64,000 nt of DNA from the NCBI RefSeq assembly GCF_015832195.1, contig NC_052017.1, positions 106,986,929 to 107,050,928 of the forward strand, in the 5' to 3' direction. The notes beneath the pieces were generated by a model, which saw nothing but the letters and a program-made list of their open reading frames with translations, was not told the DNA's origin and did no database searches. The stretch is from Motacilla alba alba (lineage: Eukaryota; Chordata; Aves; Passeriformes; Motacillidae). Below are positions 11,433 through 23,900 of this stretch, in pieces (position 1 is the stretch's first letter; each line of letters begins with the position of its first letter). Made by a program: the position numbers and the translations under genes.

Positions 11433-14400
11433 TAACAAAAATTTACACTTAAAACTCACTAAGGATTTTTAAGTAGTGGAGAAAATCTCCCCTGCAATAA
11501 GATGCATAAATATGCAGAAGTAAAACATGTTCATGTGAATTGAAAGGACAATTAACCTTGTGCTGATCTTCAGAGAAGCCTAGTATTTTATTTGAGACTT
11601 AGTATGAATCCTATCCTTGCAGAATCACCATCACTGTGCAGGTAGCCCACAGACGTACCATAAATACTTACACAGCATCTAGCTCATGACCCAGTATTTT
11701 ACTTTATGTTTTTTCCTACTGTACTATGAGCGGAGCAGTGTTGCAATCTAATTTCACAGCATCATCGTCTCCCTCTCCTCTAGAATGGCAGCTGATCTGA
11801 TATTCCTGTGGCAGCTACTAAAAGTCTGAGTGTCTAGTGCTCTTTGAGATCATCAGCCAACAAAATTTCCATCAAAATTCTCTTCCAAATACCCAGTTCT
11901 GAAATAGATTTCTGTAAAAGCTCATTTAAACAGGGTCACCTGCCATCACAACACAGCCCAGAGTTCAGCAAACACAGCACCTTAGTGAATGCAGTGAATT
12001 ATTACAAAATATGAAGTCATTAAATGACATTTTTCAAAAGGAAGTCAGCCGATAATTGCTAACAACTTGGAATAGTTATGTCAGTCTCTGTTTTCTGGAA
12101 GAAATGTATTCCTGCATAAATTACTGGTGATTCAAGGTTGTTTGTCTTCAAATGCTATCAAAAATGGCTGCAGGAATAATACAGATGTACACGTTTCCCT
12201 GAGCTGAATGCTTGTGGGGCATCCCCAATGGGAGCATCTTGGTTGACTCAGGAGCTTTGGGTCTGAACCCATTTTGGAAGGGCTGTGTTCTGCCACTCTC
12301 ACCTTCTGTAACACTGCTCCAGTAGATATGTTGACACTACTCAATTTCAAAGGGGAAATACTTTTCATGAGAACTTGAACTGATGGACTGCTATTCAGCA
12401 AAAAGGATTGCCTTCCAGCCTCTGAAGGTCAAGCCTGAAGGCTAGGGCTCAAAAGATTTTCTTGTGGTCATCAACCCATATGAAAATCTTATTGCCATTT
12501 AAGTCTTGCTTTCAAATAGCTGAAAGGTGAGTGGGAATGTCCAGAAAAGAATTTATTTTGTGAATAAATGTAAAGGAATTATGAACTGTGTCCTTCACAA
12601 AAAAAGTCAAGGTATTTCCACGAGACTTTAATGCAAAAAAACTCATTAGTTTCAAAATAATGGCATTCACTCAGCATATAAAACACCAAGGCATAGTTCC
12701 TGAGCGTGGGCTGGGGCTTTTTTACATCCCAAACAGTAGTTCAGGTGTTACAGTATTTTCTTAGGTATAGCAAGTATTTAATTAATCATACCAAGAAGGA
12801 ACAACGGGAAACACCAAAGTAACTAGCTCTAAGTTAGAGCTTGGATTTGGACATTCTGCAGTCTGATAATTTGGTCTCTAGTCAGTGTGAACTTTTGCCA
12901 CACAAAAAATGGGAAGATCAAAAAAACTTGGCAATAGCCTGGAATTCCTTGTTATGAAATATGACAACAGAGCAGGTCTTTGAAGCTGCCTCTCCCATTC
13001 CATAAAGAGTTTTTAAGGGTTGGGTTAACTGTTTTTGGTAGTTTTTCTTGTTTAGTTTCATTTTGCCCAAATGAGGAAAACTCAGTTCTCAGAAAGATAG
13101 GGCTCTGAATATTGCTTCCTGACTAGGTCAGGCTAAAAGACAAATTTTTGTTTATTTCTCAGTTTATTTTGAAATATCCTTACAGAGCAAACTGCTCTTT
13201 GTTAACTTCAAGTCAAAACATACCAGCAATGATTCTACATTTTTAGTGTAATTCCCTCTAATCATCCTAGCACACTGCTTGTTTTTATAACTGCTTCACA
13301 CAATGCCACCAGTAATGAATGTTCTAGAATTGGAACATAATTTTGATTATCTGGCCATTACTTTTGATTTATGGCGCACAGAGACAGCTGGGTTTTTATA
13401 AGCTCACTCTGCAGTGCTGCAGATAACAAATGTAATGTAATAATCAAACTTCTGTAATTTGGAACCCAGAACGGGTGGGCCCATGGATCTGTCTGTCTGT
13501 ATATACTCATACCATATCAACACATTTTATCTTCAGAAGCAGGAGTATAAAAGTAATTTGCACAATGCTACTATTCATTATTCATACCCAGAGCAAAATC
13601 AGTTTCTTTCAGAATCAGTATTTAGGCTCTTTGGGAGGGAGTGAACCACCTGAAGGTGGTTTCATGAAATTGCATACCACCACAAGGTTTAAAAATGCAT
13701 TAGTGCTTGAAAAAAAAAGCCTTTCAAAATGAATATATTTTAAGAAATAGTCATAAATAAAATCCATTGTGAACATTGAAAAATCTAACTTTTTTTTCCT
13801 GGGACCAACACAGGAAAATAGGAACTCTACAAGCATGTTCTCTATTAGGAGGGAAAAATAGCCAATTTAAAGAAGAAGAGGTTGGTCACTGTTTTTTCAC
13901 AGAATATTGATTTGAGGTCTGAAAACAAGAGCAAAAGAGATTCTTACAAAAACTGAAAATGGGTAAGTAGAAACAAAAACAAAAGTGGAAGCATTTTCTC
14001 AGCCTTGTCAAGAGAACTAAGAAAGTAGAATTTGCCTATGGAAGGCAAAAGGGTTTAAAAACTATTTATTAGATGTGAAATGCAACAAGCAAGAAGAATA
14101 ATTCATAAACCAGAGTGCATTCCCTTTGTTAATGAAAGACAAATGCTCTTAGGTATTTTCCGAAACACAGCTGGGGGAGAAGAATAAAGATGGAAGCAAA
14201 TAGAAAATAATGACCATCTTGTTGAGGCAGTAAATGATTGTAAAGTTGTCAAGGCATGCAGGAGATGAGATGTGTGGGTGCATTCCAGGGGTCCTACATG
14301 GGAGCTTTTTTGTGCTCAGAGAAGAGCGGCAAGAGATCTGCAATTATGCGTAAATCTTCTGAGAGGCAACAGTTACACAAGCAGAAATGCATTCTCTGCA

Positions 14401-17400
14401 GCCTGAGCAACTGGAGAGCAGCTCAGGGAGCACATGTCCACCACCTCACCCCGACTGATCTTTCCAAAAAGCTCTCTGTGTGGGGTTGCAATGTCACATT
14501 GTCACCACAGGATACGTCCGTCTGTGGCAGAAATGTCAAGAGAGCACATAAATGCAAAATTCGATTATAAGTGCCTACTGTATCACTGGCAATTGCTGCA
14601 TTTTCAGATGTCCTAGAAACCCACAGAGGTTTCAAGGGTAAAATACTGTTCAGGACACTGAACTTTGAAAAGGAAGACAAAGCCTTCCCAGCTATTGCTG
14701 TGTGGAGAAAAGGTCCTCCAGCCTGCAGCAAAACAACCAAACCTAAACTAGACTTAAAACCTTGATTCTTTGCGGCTGGTAAACTGAAGGTTACATAAAA
14801 CCTGGTGTGAGTTTTGGCACTGTTCAACTACCTAGGTAAACTGAGGAAGAAAACTGGGAAAGCACAGTGCTGGAATGTAACCCAGCAGGACAGGAAGCAG
14901 CACTGACACCAAGAATTCCAGAGAAGGGACATCTCCAAGTTCTCTGTTACACCCAAAAAGATTTTTGGCCAGTACAGAGGCACAGATTGGCTGAAGAGTG
15001 TCTTGCATTGATTCATCAAAGTGTCCCTAACAAATGGGATGCTCTTTCCCTGTCTGTGTGATAGAAAGCACCTTGGGTCCCTTTGGGGAACACTTAGCCT
15101 TTTTTCTTTAGCCTTTCTTCCTCACTTCTATTTCCCAGCTGGGCTTTGTTGCTAAAGGGAAATATTTTCATTATTCCTGTGACATATATTAAGTAAAGAG
15201 AAACTATCCTATGCTTTACAGAAATTCTTAGGAAAGACCCTTGTCTAGAGATAGACTAAACATTAAAGTTTATTTAAGTAAATGCAAAACAAATAAAAAA
15301 ATAAGGACACCATACAAATCTGGATCATCCCTGGCTGAAAACTGTGTATAAAATATACCACTGTGGGTTACGTATTTAAGCATTCGTCTGACTTTTTTGA
15401 TTTTTATTTGACTAATAAATATTGACTAAGGTAAAAGCTGGAACTTTGCTTTCACACTCCTGAACCAGAAAGGTAAATCTGTCAAAATTGCTCACTCACT
15501 GCTGGCAGAAAGGTTCCTTAGGAAGATGGGAATAGTTGTGTAAAGGAAGAATTGGCAGTGGCTTACAAGAGACATCTTTAATAACTACAGAAAGGTTTTA
15601 GAGACCCTTTTGGGAATTGTGTGTCCCATCACCTCTCAGAAGATATTTTCCCTTGGGTGTTAAGATAAATGGGGCCATGGCAGAGTACATGTGAATTTTC
15701 TGGGTAAGGAGTCTAGTCCAAAAAAGTATTGCATACCAAGAAAGAGAATTCCCAAGCAGCAGCCTTCATGTGGCCTTTGGTCCCTTTGCTACTTTGGTAC
15801 CAAAAGAACAACTTTGGAGTTCAACTACCTGGAGGGAGCATGGTGACTACATTTTAGACCCTTATGGGGTGAATATTAACATATATTCCTCAGTATTTGG
15901 CAATCCCAGAGAAAATGCAGTAGGATAGACCCATCCACACATAAGGCCATTGGTATCCATTTCAAATGTTTATTTCCTGAAACCACTCTTCCCCACCTTT
16001 ATCAGCCCTGAAGCTGAGAAGGATACAGGCTATGAAAGACTATCATTGAAAGAAAATACAAACTGCAGAAAGGTTGAAAGGTCAAAGTCGCTCAAGCCTC
16101 ATTTCTTGCCAGTAACTTCCCTTGGACACAGTGTCTATGAAGCAGAGGTAATATACGCCACTACCAAATGCCATTTACAAATCAGGCTGCCAAAATGTCT
16201 GTTTTTCAAAAATATTGTAGGGCCCAAAGTTCAGCCGTCTTCCTCTCAGCGCAGCCCTCTGATGGGCACTGAAGCAGGTATCATGGGTACAAAACCTGGT
16301 TACACATTTCTAGAATCAGGATGAATCTGAAACTTGATGAAAGATGATCAGTTCAAACATCTTTTTTCTTCTTCTATAAGCATTTGAGATGCAAAAAAAT
16401 CACTTGCCTTTTGTTCTGTTTAGCAGACCTAATGCTGAGCTATCACTAGGTCTGAGAACTGTTGCTACAATTTCAAAGGAGCTGTAGAGCTGGCTGTCTG
16501 ATCAAGATAAAGCTCCTAGTGCTGTGCAGAACAGCCAAGTGCTTATAAAAGATGACCTCTGTCCACTTTTAACAAAAAATTGTGCTATAGCCCAAAATGG
16601 AAATCTTCTACAGATCTCTCCCCCTGTGTGTCTTTTAACATTCAATGTCAATGAATAAAGTTAATTTAGCATTTCCAGTTTGTTGGATCAAAGTAACAAT
16701 AATAGATTATGCTTGAAATACATTTTTGCATAATTTTTTGTGCTAAAAGCTGTCTTCTGCTTATTTAACATGCATACACTGACAGTTTAAAATCCACCCT
16801 TTATGAAAGTTTTCCTTACTTAACTATGCATGGGCAGACTTTATTTCCACGTCCTGATCTACATCCTTGGTCTGTATACTACAAATTGAATTTGGAAACA
16901 GCTTAATGGTGCTTGTTGGTAACTTTGACACATTACTCAAAAATCAAGGGTACATTACAGCATTAAGTTATAGTTGCAAATGCATAATATAAATAATAGC
17001 CAGGTGTGCAGAAGTTGAAATAATATATCCCAGCCTGAGAGGACTGCTACCTTTCATCAGGAGCAAGAAAAGGAGACATTACCCATGCAGCATTAATGCT
17101 CCCCAAATCAGATCTTGGGATTTATGTCCCAAAGTCAAATTATGTAAATTATGGTGTGAGTGCTGAGGAAGCACTGAAGTGGCACCAGTGAAGAGCCTTC
17201 TCCCCACATTAACTTGCTGCCAGAGCCTGGTTCCTCTCCCGGTCCACTGATGGCATTTCATTTTGTTTGAGCTTCACACCGCTCACACTTAGGTCCTTAA
17301 TGTCTGTAAATGTAGGCATTAAACCTGAGCAGATTGCTGCAAGAGAACAAAGACAGAACTGCACCTACTATGCTTGCTTTGTTTGCAAGTAAATTATGGT

Positions 17401-17884
17401 AACAGGTCAGAGACATGTTTACTAATGACAAATATCCTAATGGGGCTTTTTGATAGAGCTCCATGACCGTAAGAACCTCCTTGAAGGACATGATTTGATG
17501 TGCACGCAGGTTAGCAGGGCCTTGTCTTCACCTCAGCACAACAAGTCCAGGCAGCAGAGGACTGCTACAATCTGCAATTTATTTATGCAACCTGCAGCAT
17601 AATCACAAATTCATTAAACTGTCAGTCTAGAAATGAGCCAGAAATTATGCAAGTTCTTATTTAGATAATGCACACTAAACCAAAGAGCTAGCCATTAGTG
17701 GGGAACTGAAAATTGTGAATTCCCAGAAATCCCAGCACAGATCACTTTACTTTTATGTGGTAACTTGCCTTCCAAATTTGTGCTGGGCTTTCTTCTACAT
17801 GCAGCTTGTTTTCAGTCTGGCAGTAGGAAATGCCAAAGAAGCACACACAACTTCTCAGAGAACTCAAATACATTTTGGGTACTT

Positions 17885-17890
17885 TTTATT
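17885..17890 (-). promoter_or_regulatory. Alternative distal poly(A) signal AATAAA
   Basis: A second minus-strand AATAAA lies 74 bp beyond the first. Tandem signals this close often act together or as alternatives. Confidence 0.35.
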
Positions 17891-17958
17891 TACTGTAGTC
17901 AGGGCTGCTCAGGTGGAAGAAAAAATGCCAAACCAAGCACCAGATCCAAAATTAGCAT

Positions 17959-17964
17959 TTTATT
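17959..17964 (-). promoter_or_regulatory. Candidate poly(A) signal AATAAA for CDH2
   Basis: The minus strand reads AATAAA about 1.2 kb after the stop codon, a distance close to the known length of vertebrate CDH2 3' UTRs. Cleavage would be expected 10-30 nt further, near 17935-17950. It is not proven that this copy is the one used. Confidence 0.55.
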
Positions 17965-18059
17965 CAGAACGTTGGGGTCAGAGGTGTATCATTCATATTC
18001 TGGTACACAATACAGAGGCAAAGCTGTTCTCAGAAGTCTCTCCAGTTTGAAAGCTCCTT

Positions 18060-18197
18060 CCCCCCCCTCCCCTCCCCACCCCAAAAACATACTGTATATT
18101 TTCTCGTGCCACCAGTATCAGGCCAACTCCCCTCCCCCCCCTTTTTTGGTACAAATTATGTAAAACTTTTTTGTGCTAAGAACTTTTCTCCCTCCCC
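18060..18197 (-). promoter_or_regulatory. G-tract cluster in 3' UTR RNA (G-quadruplex candidate)
   Basis: On the transcribed strand, 18082-18060 reads as four runs of at least four G separated by single bases (U, A, A). Upstream in the RNA are an 8-G run, A and 4-G run (18141-18129) and GGGGAGGG (18197-18190). Four G-runs with one-base loops is the classic pattern for a very stable parallel quadruplex. The pattern is seen directly; folding and function are inferred. Confidence 0.6.
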
Positions 18198-19167
18198 AAA
18201 CAAAAAAAAATAATAAAAATAAAAATAAAAAAAATATTGAGTACTCTAACTACAGTTCAACAATTGAATCAATGTCACTTGTTTGCAACCTGTTTTGTAA
18301 ATACTTTATCCATAAACGAAAGATATAAACATGCAAAAACCTGAATCCATAGTCCAAATAATACATACACGTGTTCTGAAGTTTCTGCACTTCTCCACAG
18401 ACTATGCCAATAAAACATTATGTACACATACCATTTTTTACAGTGAGGTGGGAAAAAAATACTAGAAATTAAAAAAAAAACCAAAAAACCCAACAGAAAC
18501 CAAAACGTGTACATGGATTAAGACCAAAATGTGTCTAACATTCTAGCGTAAGAAAAAAAAAATCAATTCTGCTACAAACTGGTGATATGAAAACTCCCTT
18601 TATTTGCAACCAGCTGCATAATTTTTAGAATTTTAGTGAAAAAAAGTCCCCTAACATCTAAAACTAGAAGTAATGTACATTGTTCCACCTCATGGTCCTC
18701 TCTCCCAGATAATAAAATTGTTCCATGAGGATTTTTTTATTTTTAATCTCCTTATTTTAATAAAAGCAATGCGATGTAACAAAAGCATTGTGAAGTATAT
18801 TGTGTTTGACCTTACTCCTCCCCACCCCAACATATTTTGTCTCTTTAATGCATCATTTCACAAATCAGTACCATTAAAGCCTTAAACATAAAACTAATTC
18901 CGATCTGAAAAAGGTACAAAAAGGCACATAAAATCCCAGTGCTTCTGTACTGTAAAATTCAAGTGTAACTGAGCTCAATATTTTTTTCCAAACAGCATTG
19001 GATCACTGATATTCCACGGAGCCCAAATTGGTTTGCAGCCTAAGCCAAAGCCTTCAGCAAGCACTTGTGCTAGTAGACTACAAAGTTAAAGCCTAGCTTC
19101 TGTATGCTTTTGGGGAATATCAGTTGAAATGTTTGTACTTGTCCAAAACCAAAGTTCACTTTGAAGT

Positions 19168-19509
<342 letters not shown>

Positions 19510-20908
19510 TCAGTGCAAAACAGCATTTACATTTTTGTAACTCCTTTTAGAATGGCCAGGTTTCCAGCATTGCAGCGCTGGACATTTTGAATGTAGCTGC
19601 AATCACAGTCCTAACAAAACCTTAAGAGAGAGTCATGGCACTGGGACTGAAGCTAGTAAATAAACAGTTTCAAAGATACACAGTTCATCGCCTATGCCAT
19701 GGGCAATGTGGGAATGGTTAGACAGATGAGGAAGGAGAAATAAGCTCGTTTGCAGAGATTCACTTCAACAGCCATCTCACATGGTCAGTAGCATATCCAC
19801 TGACTTTTCTGCCCTGCAGTACCTCTGCATGTGCCAAAATCCATATTTAGTTAGTCCTGTAGACTCATGGACCTCTGTAGGCTGCTGTGAGAAAAATATA
19901 TGGTACGTTGTCTTAAGCCTTTTATGTTTTGCCACATCCACCCATGAAATCCACCTGCTCTTCAGAAAATACACACAGTGACATCAAAGCTGAATACAAG
20001 ATGATGACTGTTTTTGTTCCCTCATTTCGAAGTACTGAAGTTACCAACACACGAATGCCATCAGCATTTTTACATTTCCAGTCTATGGAGTTGAATAGAC
20101 AAAATTAAAAGCAACACAAACTGAACTGGGAGGAAATGCTGGGGAATTGAAAAGAAAAAGCTAGGGAAGAACTACACCTCTTCCAGAGAAAAACCTCTAC
20201 ATTCTCTGTTTTGTTACATAAGTCCAAACCTAAGCGCTTATATGAGTAACTAACTTTAGAATATGAGACAATTTCTCTGTGCTTATCTGGGGAAGATGTA
20301 CAAGCTGAATATAAATGCCTGAAGCCAAAAAGCCCTCTTACGATAGTGTCTTCCATGGGATTAACAACACTTTTTCAAGATCTTCCATTTTGAAGAGGAT
20401 CTACTCTGGCAGCCACTGACAGGGGATAATGTATCTTCCAGAATTCCATAAGGCTATGCTAGGATTTTAAATTGCTCACTATTAATTTTTACCAGTGACA
20501 GTTGTGCTGGTTTTACTTTTAATTTTTAATGTTTATTTATTTAAAGAACAGCATTATTATACTCCTACTTATTTGAAGGAATGAGTGTGCCTCCTTCAAA
20601 TTATTTAATATATTCTGGTTTTAGAAAAGTACGTTTCACTCTCAATTGTGTTTTGTCCAAATATAACAAAATAGAACCAGAAGCTGATTTTTCTTCTGCC
20701 AATATGTATTATGGAGCACATACATATTAAACCCATTAATTAAAGCATTCGGCATTGATAAGGTAGAAGTGAATCCTGGTTCTTTATTACCTATTTAAAT
20801 AATTCAAAATTGTGCAAAATGTACCTAAAATAATTTCCAAATCAGTGGTGGAAAAGCCCAGCATATTTATCAACCTAATGACCTCTAATCAAGAACAAAT
20901 TTTGGCCT

Positions 20909-20963
20909 TGAAATGATCATTTCATGTGGTGCAACAACATCAAGCAGGTTATTAATAGCCTGC
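20909..20963. promoter_or_regulatory. Pair of near-perfect palindromes in intron 15
   Basis: TGAAATGATCATTTCA (20909-20924) is a perfect 16-bp palindrome. Nineteen bases on, GCAGGTTATTAATAGCCTGC (20944-20963) is palindromic except for one T/G pair. The surrounding 20700-21000 is AT-rich and contains further ATTA cores. Regulatory function is only a suggestion. Confidence 0.35.
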
Positions 20964-23900
20964 ATTAAAAGTGTAATTTTGAATTATGAGATAAGAATAA
21001 TTGGTGATGCTTGTTATCTCTCTCTGGCATTTTCCAACCTGATGGCCATAACAAGCAAAAAAGATGTGAGATTTTGAAAAGGCAACAGCAAGTGTTGGAA
21101 GACATCCCTTATCCAGCTTCCAAGGGGCAAGTCCTAAGGCTTTCCCTTATTTCTGCTGCTGAAGCACAAAGACAACTTTACTTCTTAAGCAGTAACTGGT
21201 CTTATGGTATTCAGATCTTTCCTTGATCAAGCCTGCTTGGGGTGACAGACACCCATGTGACTGGAACACAGGTGACAGGGAAGGAGAATAAATACCAGCG
21301 GAGGTTAAGGAGTGCTGAGGTACAAATGCCAGGTATTCATGTGTGAAAGTCATTTAGAAAGTCGGTTTGGAGACAAAATGTTATTTCCCTGCAGTTCTGC
21401 CTACTAATAGCCAGCCAACCATGGGATACCAATTTATTTTAAAAAATCAGTGAACTAAACATTTTCCTACATCACTGCAAAAATTCTGATACCTATCAGT
21501 CATCCATGACAGGGTAGAAAGCAGCCTCTTTCCATCTGTTTTTCCGAAGGGGAAGTTGTAATTTTTTTTTCAATTTGCTGCTGCTATCATGATAGCATTT
21601 CAGAAAAGGAAACTGGTTTTGAGTTACTGACTTACAAGATAGGATCTCACTAACAAATTCACTTTCTCAAAGGTTGTGCTGGCAGTGTAATCCATTTCAT
21701 TCAGAGAACGTAGCTACAGGTCATGTTTTGGAAGTATTGATTCAACTGCACAGCACAAGTTACACTGACATTTTCACCTATCTTCTGGTTCACAGTGTAA
21801 TGACTGAACTTAATGTCTAACTCTTCAAATGACAAGATTTCTGCTATATTTGTGTCACAAGTTACATACTAAAATGAGACAGAAGTACTACAATGTTTTC
21901 TCTTTCCCTCTACTAAGCTGATTCTTTGAGCATACCCAGTGTGCTGCTGCTCTTTGCTGTTGGGTTCTACAACATCCCAGACAGCCCTGGCAGTGCCATC
22001 AGCTTAGAAGATCCCTTTGGTTTCATCATTGCCACCTTTTTTCTTTCATTATGCTGTCCCTTTCAGTGGGTGGAGGCGGTGTGGATACACAGCCTGCTGC
22101 ATCTCCACAACCAGAAAGACAACAAATGGCTGCCAGGAGTGGCTTCTACTGATTCTGCTGTCACGGCATTCATTGTCAGTCACTTCTGAAAAGAGATCTC
22201 AGTTTTTACCAGGTGTGTTAAGGGCCTCAGAACAGCAGAGTTGTGACAGTTACTTGGTTTAAAGTTTCCTGATCTGAAAACCCAAAGTTTTCATTAGAAT
22301 GAGAAGCTCATTTAACAGAATTTCTGGGGCACATCCTCAGGAGCAGGGGAATCTGCTGGGACAGTGAATTGTCACATTTCTTTACATGTCCTACACCACC
22401 AGTGCACAACAAGCAGTCACAGAAGAGCCACAGCAACAGAGAGGCCAGCTTGAGACCTTGGACAGATTCACTTATTTCCTTTTCCTCTTTTATATACATA
22501 ATCGAGCTTTCACTAAGGAGGAGATAAAGGGCAGAACTGGAGAAATTACAGTGCCTTGGCTGAGGAACAACGGTAAACGTGCCTTAATATAGGCAGCATT
22601 AGCATTCTCCATTTCTCTCAAGTTAAAGGAAAGCAACCCTCTCAAATCTTGAACTAACATGGAACATTACAAAATCTAATGCTTCTATTTTCATTAATCC
22701 TACTACTTAATCAGATTCAGCAGACTTTCAATGAGAAGGAAAGGAAGAACAGAGACCTCCAGGGAAATACAAAAAAATTGGTTTATATCTGGAGCTATCA
22801 AGGGAGTCTATTTTGCATGGAGGTGCACTGTATCAATAACCATTTACTAAGAATGAATTGAGGGTCCTCCATGTCCCCATGGGATGAGATCTTTAGTTTG
22901 CAATTTAAATTTAGTTTACCTCAGGCTATGTCCTCTATTGATTATAAATATATTCTTAGCCACAAATTCTCCACCACAATATAACTTGCTTGAGATTTCT
23001 AGGGACAATATAGGTGGGTCTTGAAAACAGGATTAACAAAACTACTTCAAACAGGTCTAATTTATACTGTCCTGCAAATCCTGACTATTCTAAGTGTTAA
23101 TTATGTTCCACACTCTGCAAGTTAGCTTTGAAAGGCTCAAAATGGAAAAACAAAGTCTACAGAGGATTCTTAATAACACATGACTTATTTCACTGACTTG
23201 TTTGTACACTGGACTGGAAGAAAAGGAGATTTTTCCCTTAACCTCTTAAATTACAGATTCATCTATCCATTGAAACAGACAAAACAAAAAAGTCCCTGAG
23301 GTCATTTAGCTTATGCCTGCAAAACCTATTTTGACTAACAGACACCTCTGGAACCTTCCTATTTTAAACAGTTCACAGCTTTTGTACGTGTTATCTCAAC
23401 TTTTTGTTATAAAAATGCATGACTTTTTATTGTAATTCTAACTTGTTTTTCAACTGAGAAGTCACCAGAACACTAAGAAATACTCTTACTTATGTATGTC
23501 TCATTGACTTAAGTAGGCTTAACACAAGGGATGACAGGTAGAAAATAATATACCAGAAGAAACAGAGTACTGCTAAAAGGAAAGAACCTAAATGACCCAC
23601 TAGATATTTTTTTGCTTTTTGTTTCTGACTCTGTACGGAAAATAAGAAGAAAACCCCCATGGCTTGCTTGGAAATGGGAGCTAAACCCTCCAGAAATCAA
23701 TTTTTTGTCAAAAGCTAAAGTAATTCAGAAGCTAATCTGAACAGTGTGTCTGAGGTTCTGCTGAGCATTCAACAGATTAAATAATTTTCACATATGGACC
23801 AGCATCCCAAAAGACCATACTGACCCATATCTCCTGGAATAGGGTCAAGTCCTCCAAAAGATTGGACTGATCCCTGAAAGTGTTGCATCTTTTCAAACCA

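Larger units (their letters stand above)
7353..17939. other. Intergenic, 3' flank of CDH2
   Basis: About 10.6 kb of mostly AT-rich unique sequence with no recognised gene. Simple repeats are few: a (TA) run near 7691 and CAACAACAAC plus an A-run near 10603-10625. Stretches at about 8030-8170, 10270-10590 (with an AP-1 site TGACTCA at 10584-10590) and 13260-13450 look compositionally complex, in the manner of conserved non-coding DNA. Conservation cannot be shown from one sequence. An inverted-repeat cluster lies at 11393-11432. Confidence 0.55.
17940..19167 (-). other. CDH2: CDH2 3' untranslated region (lower end approximate)
   Basis: Non-coding sequence after the stop, about 1.2 kb if the AATAAA at 17959-17964 is used; a second AATAAA at 17885-17890 would lengthen it slightly. 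Internal AATAAA copies at 18599-18604 and 18736-18741 could give shorter forms. In the RNA, 18203-18238 is a long U-rich run with AUUUUUA units (the sort of sequence ELAV/HuR proteins bind). 18190-18197, 18129-18141 and 18060-18082 are G-runs. Extent is inferred from signals, not from transcript data. Confidence 0.75.
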
